From NCBI GenBank assembly GCA_958402495.1, contig CATXTS010000088.1:1-8364 (forward strand): a stretch of DNA of 8,364 nucleotides, given 5' to 3'. Each line of letters starts with the position of its first letter. Within the stretch, counting starts at the first letter, position 1. Both the position numbers and the translations under genes were made by a program. Shown here in pieces: positions 4,634 through 8,364 of the stretch. Source of the stretch: an uncultured Clostridiaceae bacterium (GTDB taxonomy: Bacteria > Bacillota > Clostridia > TANB77 > CAG-508). The notes under the pieces are model-generated. The model made no database searches and was not told the origin of the DNA. It saw only the letters and a program-made list of their open reading frames with translations.

Positions 4634-7009
4634 CTAATATTTCTTCATTCTATCTAATGTACTATTCATATTACTAGAAAAGTTATTTTCATAGTTATTG
4701 TACATTGGTTGTTTTGCATTTTTTCCATATTTATTTTTGTTATTATAGTTTTGTGTACCTGTACTAATTAGTGGATATACCATATTCGCTAATTTTCTCA
4801 AACTAGCCATAAATTCTTTTGAATATCCATTTAAAGAAATGTGGCAATTTACTAATGCTTCTAAATATTTAGTATAGGTTTGCATTTCAAATGGTATGGT
4901 TACATATTTTACAGTTTCTCTATTAAATAATTCTGTCATATACGACATAGCTGGGTCATTGTAAAAGGCCATGCCACCAATAATGGTTTTTTCTGTAACA
5001 CTTCTTACTCTCGTATATTTGTTAATCACGATTCTTAGCTTTTCTTGTGCTAAGATGCCTTTGGCTTTTAAATCTCTTAAATACGCGGTCAATGGTTGTA
5101 TGGTTAATACATCCATGCTTTGTACTAGATAGATTTCTTGGCTATTAGCTAAATAATTGTAATTGGTATCAAAATCACAGTCCAATAGTACTAAATCATA
5201 ATTTTGTACTAAAGTTGTTAAAATGTTTTCATATTCTTCTATACTACTGTCTTCTCCTGGCAAAGAAGTGTACACATCTAAATTTTTATTGACTTGTATA
5301 CCAGTTGCATATCCTTGGGATAATTTTTGTGTACATTCAAATGCGATTCTTCTTAGGTCTTCTTCATTTTTAGTATAAATGTAATAGGCATTTCTATTTT
5401 TCGTTAAATCTAATATAGCGGTTTTGATACCTTGCCCAGATAACATTTCTGCTATATTATTGACTAAAAATGAGGTTCCATTTTTAGAAGTTCCCACAAA
5501 AGCAACTACTTTTTTGTCCTTCGTTAGTAAATTTTCAATTGTACTTTGTGTTTGGTAATATTGATTACTTGGCATCTGATAAGCTTCTTCTTGTTTTGGC
5601 TCTTCTACTGGTTGATAGTTTCTATTTTCATAGGTAGGTATTGGCTCTTCATTTTCTTCTGGTGTTTCTTCAAAACCTGGTAAAAAGCCTTCTTCTTGTG
5701 AGTCATCTTCTTCAAATCCTGGTAACATCGTTTCTTCTTTATCTTCCGTATCCTCAAAACCTGGTAAAAAACTATTATCCTCATCTTCTTCATCATCGAA
5801 TCCTGGTAATCTAGATGGCTGCATAGTTTCTTCTACTTGTACTTTTCTTGGTCTTCCTCTTTTTTTCTTAACCGGTTGTTCTTCAGCTACTGGTGTTGTT
5901 TGTTCTACTTGTACTTTTTTTGGTCTTCCTCTACCTCTTTTTACTGGTTGTTCTTGTATTGGTTCTGGCATAGATATATCTTCAAATCCTGGAAATTCTT
6001 CTTCCTCTACTACCGTATCATCTATGTTTTCTAGTTTTTCTATAGTCTTTGGTGTCACTTTTTCTGTTTTTGCATCTAAGTTATCCACTTTTTTGATATT
6101 CTTTGTGGATACTTCTGATGGAATAATTACTGGATTCGTTAATTTTTTTGTCGTTGCTTTATTAACAATAGATTCTATCTTAATACCATTATCATCTGGT
6201 AATTTTATTTGCCCATCTTTAATTCTTTTAGTCTTTGTTCTATTTTCCTTTTTACGTTCTGTCATATCTGTCTTTTTGCTATAATCCCCATAACCTTTTT
6301 TGGTGGTTACACCAGAAAAAGCCATAATCTGTTGATATCTTGGACAGTTAGCTTCTAAGACTGCTTTTACATTTAGTGGCAAGAATTTAATAATTACCCT
6401 TAATTGTTCATCTGTATATTGTGCTGCAATACTATTAAAGCTATCTACATAGCGTTCTTCATTTCTGCCTAATCTCTTATAATGGGTTAAGATGTTTTGA
6501 ATTTCTACTTCACTAACATCTCCTTCACTTTCTGCTTTATATTCTACATTATTGGAATCAATTTGGTAATAAATCTTGGCTTCTTTTTTCGTTCTTGGTT
6601 TATTAATTAAATTGCAAACTTGTTCAATACTTCTATCTTGTCCAATAAGAGCACTGTATACACCAATTCCAAATAATTTGATTAATAAGTTTTCTGATTT
6701 TGTACGCCTATCTGTCGTAATTAAAATAATAGGTATGTCTTCTCCTGTATTGGTAGATGCTTCGTCTGAAATACTGTCCAATTTTTCAAATATAAAATTA
6801 TCTATGGCTTCATAATTATTGTTTGCAAATGGCTCTAAGTCCTCACTAATTACCACTCTATCATATGTTTTATCCTTTTGTAATTCTTTTAAAATTGCAT
6901 TAAAGTAATAAACATTTTTATAGGAAATGATTTCTTTATACATTTGTTGATACTTCTTAACTATGGATTCTGAAATACTCTCATTACTTACTGCAAATAA
7001 AACTTTCAT
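4634..7009 (-). CDS. Multidomain CpaE/TadZ-like ATPase with receiver-like head, AT-hook motifs and LPGF repeats
   Basis: This 791-residue protein is laid out like CpaE/TadZ pilus-positioning proteins, which localise Tad-type secretion machinery, but with a long insert. Residues 1-135 look like a receiver domain (MKVLFAV start, RVVISEDLE strand, IPIILITTD strand). Residues 165-235 are helical. Residues 240-330 are Lys-rich and probably disordered. Two AT-hook-like motifs follow (KRGRGRPKK 357-365, KKKRGRPRK 381-389), then acidic LPGF repeats (401-456). A MinD/ParA-fold domain occupies about 498-750: VVAFVGTSKNGTSF as P-loop, AILDL (531-535), VLLDCDFD as Walker B (607-614). The P-loop reads GTSKNGTS: both the signature Lys and the catalytic Lys of KGGxGK[ST] are replaced. 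The C-terminal 40 residues are Asn/Tyr-rich. The ATG at 7009 lies 3 nt after the upstream stop, and its GGAGG overlaps the last codons of that gene, implying translational coupling. Confidence 0.8.
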   Translation of the reverse strand: MKVLFAVSNESISESIVKKYQQMYKEIISYKNVYYFNAILKELQKDKTYDRVVISEDLEPFANNNYEAIDNFIFEKLDSISDEASTNTGEDIPIILITTDRRTKSENLLIKLFGIGVYSALIGQDRSIEQVCNLINKPRTKKEAKIYYQIDSNNVEYKAESEGDVSEVEIQNILTHYKRLGRNEERYVDSFNSIAAQYTDEQLRVIIKFLPLNVKAVLEANCPRYQQIMAFSGVTTKKGYGDYSKKTDMTERKKENRTKTKRIKDGQIKLPDDNGIKIESIVNKATTKKLTNPVIIPSEVSTKNIKKVDNLDAKTEKVTPKTIEKLENIDDTVVEEEEFPGFEDISMPEPIQEQPVKRGRGRPKKVQVEQTTPVAEEQPVKKKRGRPRKVQVEETMQPSRLPGFDDEEDEDNSFLPGFEDTEDKEETMLPGFEEDDSQEEGFLPGFEETPEENEEPIPTYENRNYQPVEEPKQEEAYQMPSNQYYQTQSTIENLLTKDKKVVAFVGTSKNGTSFLVNNIAEMLSGQGIKTAILDLTKNRNAYYIYTKNEEDLRRIAFECTQKLSQGYATGIQVNKNLDVYTSLPGEDSSIEEYENILTTLVQNYDLVLLDCDFDTNYNYLANSQEIYLVQSMDVLTIQPLTAYLRDLKAKGILAQEKLRIVINKYTRVRSVTEKTIIGGMAFYNDPAMSYMTELFNRETVKYVTIPFEMQTYTKYLEALVNCHISLNGYSKEFMASLRKLANMVYPLISTGTQNYNNKNKYGKNAKQPMYNNYENNFSSNMNSTLDRMKKY
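5642..5809 (-). repeat. Four tandem 14-codon LPGF repeats
   Basis: Within the ATPase gene, LPGF recurs at residues 401, 415, 429 and 443, exactly 14 residues (42 bp) apart, each followed by a mostly acidic stretch. A fifth, divergent copy (FPGFED, residues 339-344, bases 5978-5995) lies upstream of the AT-hooks. At the DNA level TCAAA(A/T)CCTGGTAA recurs with silent differences. Confidence 0.9.
5828..5953 (-). repeat. Duplicated 24-codon unit carrying AT-hook-like motifs
   Basis: Residues 353-370 and 377-394 are copies: EQPVKRGRGRPKKVQVEQ and EQPVKKKRGRPRKVQVEE, with a period of 24 residues (72 bp). Each contains an RGRP core flanked by Lys/Arg, the minor-groove AT-hook pattern. Confidence 0.88.
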
Positions 7010-7012
7010 TCG

Positions 7013-7429
7013 TTAACCCCTCCAACCTTTTACAACAATGGCAAATATCAATGGTAATACTTGTGCAATAATAAACACGGTTACAATGGATATCATAATA
7101 CCAAAGCCTTTATCTCTTGTATCTAATTTTCTAATACCTAAAACATATTGGTAAATAGCACTAATGGCAATTCCTATAAAACAAAAAGGTATACTATAAA
7201 TCTGAATCTTGTTTAATAGATAGGCTGCAAAACCATAAGAGTCTGAACCATAAGCTTCTTTATAATCTTCCAAAGTTTTCTTTTCCTTATCTTTGATATC
7301 TACTAATTGGCTAACTGTAGCATCCCCCGCACCGTTTACTTGATTTTGTGTAGTTGTATTTGTAGCATATACGATTGTACTAGAAAATATACATATGCAT
7401 ATAGCTATCGCTGCGAATACTTTCTTCAT
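7013..7429 (-). CDS. Small exported two-helix membrane protein, VirB2/TrbC pilin-like topology
   Basis: The 138-residue protein begins with a classical signal peptide (MKKVFAAIAICICIFSS...), with a likely cleavage after VYA at residue 22. A polar, Thr/Gln/Asn- and Lys-rich extracytoplasmic stretch follows (23-73). Two hydrophobic helices come next (about 76-97 and 108-133), joined by a short charged loop, IRKLDTRDKG, that would be cytoplasmic. It ends KGWRG. Signal peptide plus two helices and a tight basic loop is the topology of VirB2/TrbC-type conjugative pilins, but I cannot see a family-defining motif, and a holin-like or accessory membrane protein is also possible. The ATG at 7429 has AAAGGGG about 9 nt upstream. 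It is the first gene of the operon, 3 nt ahead of the ATPase gene. Confidence 0.75.
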   Translation of the reverse strand: MKKVFAAIAICICIFSSTIVYATNTTTQNQVNGAGDATVSQLVDIKDKEKKTLEDYKEAYGSDSYGFAAYLLNKIQIYSIPFCFIGIAISAIYQYVLGIRKLDTRDKGFGIMISIVTVFIIAQVLPLIFAIVVKGWRG

Positions 7430-7651
7430 TTATAATTGCCCCTTTCTGGTATTTTTTCGTTTCAATTTTTTACACAATTTATACTTATAATATAATACAA
7501 TAATATGGAAAAAATAGCAAGGAATTATCTTCATTTTTTTTATTCTAAGTAAATATTTCTTTGTTTTTAACTCAAAAGCTATTCTTTTATCTTCTTTTTT
7601 AGCTTTCTTTATTTTTCTTTGGGTCCATGCACTTTTCTTTTTTTGACACAT
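7430..7651 (-). CDS. Doubtful small basic ORF, probably not a gene
   Basis: This 73-codon frame is extremely Lys/Arg-rich with one hydrophobic patch (about 42-55). There is no Shine-Dalgarno sequence ahead of its ATG, and the best promoter for the next gene (7492-7520) lies inside it. Its stop directly abuts the next start (TAAATG), which is the only feature in its favour. I regard it as a chance frame in AT-rich leader DNA. Confidence 0.15.
   Translation of the reverse strand: MCQKKKSAWTQRKIKKAKKEDKRIAFELKTKKYLLRIKKMKIIPCYFFHIIVLYYKYKLCKKLKRKNTRKGQL
7492..7520 (-). promoter_or_regulatory. Candidate sigma-A promoter of the pilin-like/ATPase/GAF/ireB/ruvX operon
   Basis: On the minus strand TTGCTA (7520-7515) and TATTAT (7497-7492) are separated by 17 bp, matching the consensus at 4/6 and 5/6. 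The predicted start is near 7485, about 55 nt ahead of the ATG at 7429. Gaps of 3, 16-25, 19 and 11-14 nt downstream suggest one transcript through ruvX. Confidence 0.5.
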
Positions 7652-7656
7652 ATAAT
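7631..7656 (+). promoter_or_regulatory. Candidate sporulation (sigma-E/sigma-K type) promoter of sigK
   Basis: CATATAAT (7649-7656) matches the sigma-E -10 consensus CATACAAT at 7 of 8 positions and also fits the CATA core of sigma-K promoters. An AC at 7631-7632, 16 bp upstream, suits the short sigma-K -35. No good sigma-E -35 is evident. The start would be near 7663, 26 nt before the ATG. A TTGACA at 7643-7648 has no -10 at proper spacing (TATAGT is only 12 bp away). Confidence 0.4.
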
Positions 7657-7688
7657 TTCGTATAGTGAAAAAAATGGAGGTAGCTTAT

Positions 7689-8364
7689 ATGTTAGTCCTT
7701 TCTATATCTAGTTTTTTAGTCTTCTTACACTCTGCTGTTTTTTTAGTAGGATATATTTCTAGTAATCAATTATTTCCAGAACCGCTATCGATAGAAGAAG
7801 AAAAACAATATTTGGAACAAATGAAACAGGGTGATGAAGAAGCACGTAATGTTTTAATAGAGAGGAACTTAAGATTAGTTGCTCATGTTTGTAAAAAGTA
7901 TAGTTCTACCAATGTAGACCCTGATGATTTAATTTCCATTGGTACGATTGGCTTAATAAAGGGTATTAACAGTTTTGAACCTTCCAAGAATGTTAAACTT
8001 TCTACTTATGTTTCTCGTTGTATTGATAATGAGATTTTAATGCATTTACGTAGCACTAAAAAACTAGGTGCTGAAGTTTCCCTTGAAGACCCTATCGGTA
8101 AAGATAAAGATGATAATACGGTTACTTTACAAGATGTGTTAGAAAATAACGAAAAGAACATTGAAGATGAAGTAGATTTAAAAATCAAAGTAAAAAGATT
8201 ATATGATAAAATTAAGCAAGTTTTAAAAGACCGTGAAAAAACAATTATTGAATTACGTTTTGGTTTAGATGGTAGAAAACCTAAAACCCAAAATCAAATT
8301 GCAGAAATGATGGGAATTTCTCGTTCTTATGTTTCTAGAATTGAGACAAAGGCTATTGGTAAGC
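7689..8364 (+). CDS. sigK: RNA polymerase sporulation sigma factor, pro-sigma-K (3' end outside window)
   Basis: The frame is open from ATG 7689 to the right edge (225 codons, no stop). It directs late mother-cell transcription in sporulation. Region 2 spans about 57-125 (IERNLRLVAHVCKKY, DDLISIGTIGLIKGI, CIDNEILMHLR). The linker EVSLEDPIGKDKDDN (129-143) is the sigma-K form, unlike sigma-E. Region 4 spans about 170-225, with helix-turn-helix TQNQIAEMMGISRSYVSRIE (200-219). About 15-20 C-terminal residues are missing compared with Bacillus SigK. The hydrophobic N-terminus (MLVLSISSFLVFLHSAVFLVGYISS) matches the pro-sequence that tethers pro-sigma-K to the membrane until cleavage by SpoIVFB. 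The visible gene is continuous, so no skin-like element splits it. GGAGG (7676-7680) is 8 nt ahead of the ATG. It is divergent from the ATPase operon. Confidence 0.95.
   Translation, partial: MLVLSISSFLVFLHSAVFLVGYISSNQLFPEPLSIEEEKQYLEQMKQGDEEARNVLIERNLRLVAHVCKKYSSTNVDPDDLISIGTIGLIKGINSFEPSKNVKLSTYVSRCIDNEILMHLRSTKKLGAEVSLEDPIGKDKDDNTVTLQDVLENNEKNIEDEVDLKIKVKRLYDKIKQVLKDREKTIIELRFGLDGRKPKTQNQIAEMMGISRSYVSRIETKAIGK

Noticed and set aside
5605..5796. 63-codon minus-strand frame rich in Lys and repeated YQVL
   Set aside because: A shifted frame over the LPGF repeat DNA; its repetition simply mirrors the 42-bp repeat of the real gene.
5642..5953. Repeats as a CRISPR or mobile-element signature
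   Set aside because: They are in frame, with periods of 42 and 72 bp, encode protein repeats, and show silent divergence; there are no spacers or terminal inverted repeats.
6024..6284. 86-codon + strand hydrophobic frame, and similar + strand frames at 5837-6034, 2445-2639 and 3896-4210
   Set aside because: Antisense shadows of Lys/Glu-rich coding regions, which read as Phe/Ser/Leu-rich on the opposite strand.
7430..7651. 73-codon Lys-rich frame upstream of the pilin-like gene as a confident gene
   Set aside because: No Shine-Dalgarno site, chance-like composition, and the best operon promoter lies within it. Listed only as a doubtful feature.
7643..7666. TTGACA with TATAGT as a sigma-A promoter for sigK
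   Set aside because: Spacing is only 12 bp, too short for a housekeeping promoter; a sporulation-type -10 fits better.
8006..8188. 60-codon minus-strand frame
   Set aside because: It lies antisense inside sigK, which has clear sigma-factor motifs in the other strand.

Overview
The window is AT-rich, about 30% G+C by eye, and gene-dense, with strong purine-rich ribosome binding sites. It carries a sporulation sigma factor (pro-sigma-K) and the ireB-ruvX-DUF1292 core cluster. This points to the chromosome of an endospore-forming Firmicute, most likely a Clostridia member. I see no transposase, integrase, tRNA, rRNA or CRISPR array.

Layout, right to left: sigK is on the + strand and runs off the right edge. 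Everything else is on the - strand. A housekeeping-type promoter near 7492-7520 starts a tightly packed operon: (1) a small two-helix membrane protein with a signal peptide and the topology of a VirB2/TrbC-type pilin; (2) a 791-residue multidomain protein with a receiver-like head, two AT-hook-like motifs, four exact-length 14-residue LPGF repeats, and a CpaE/TadZ/MinD-like ATPase domain with a degenerate P-loop; (3) a membrane-anchored GAF protein with a degenerate GGDEF domain; (4) IreB; (5) RuvX. A DUF1292 gene (YrzB type) follows with its own likely promoter and a strong terminator.

The left third holds a four-helix membrane protein of unknown function, a queuosine-5'-phosphate nucleosidase of the Qng1/DUF2419 family, a GNAT acetyltransferase, and the first 17 codons of another gene cut by the left edge.

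The likely novel part is the three-gene module at 4606-7429: pilin-like protein, AT-hook ATPase and inactive GGDEF protein. It sits where alaS precedes ireB-ruvX in Bacillus subtilis. Its parts suggest a surface-appendage or polar-positioning system with a nucleoid-binding, P-loop-altered organiser and a non-catalytic sensor, co-transcribed with a regulator of cell-envelope stress (IreB). No motor ATPase or secretion channel is encoded here, so this is inference. The Qng1-type gene indicates that the organism can recover queuine from a queuosine nucleotide. Start sites were revised for three genes (Qng1, RuvX, GAF-GGDEF) from Shine-Dalgarno spacing.
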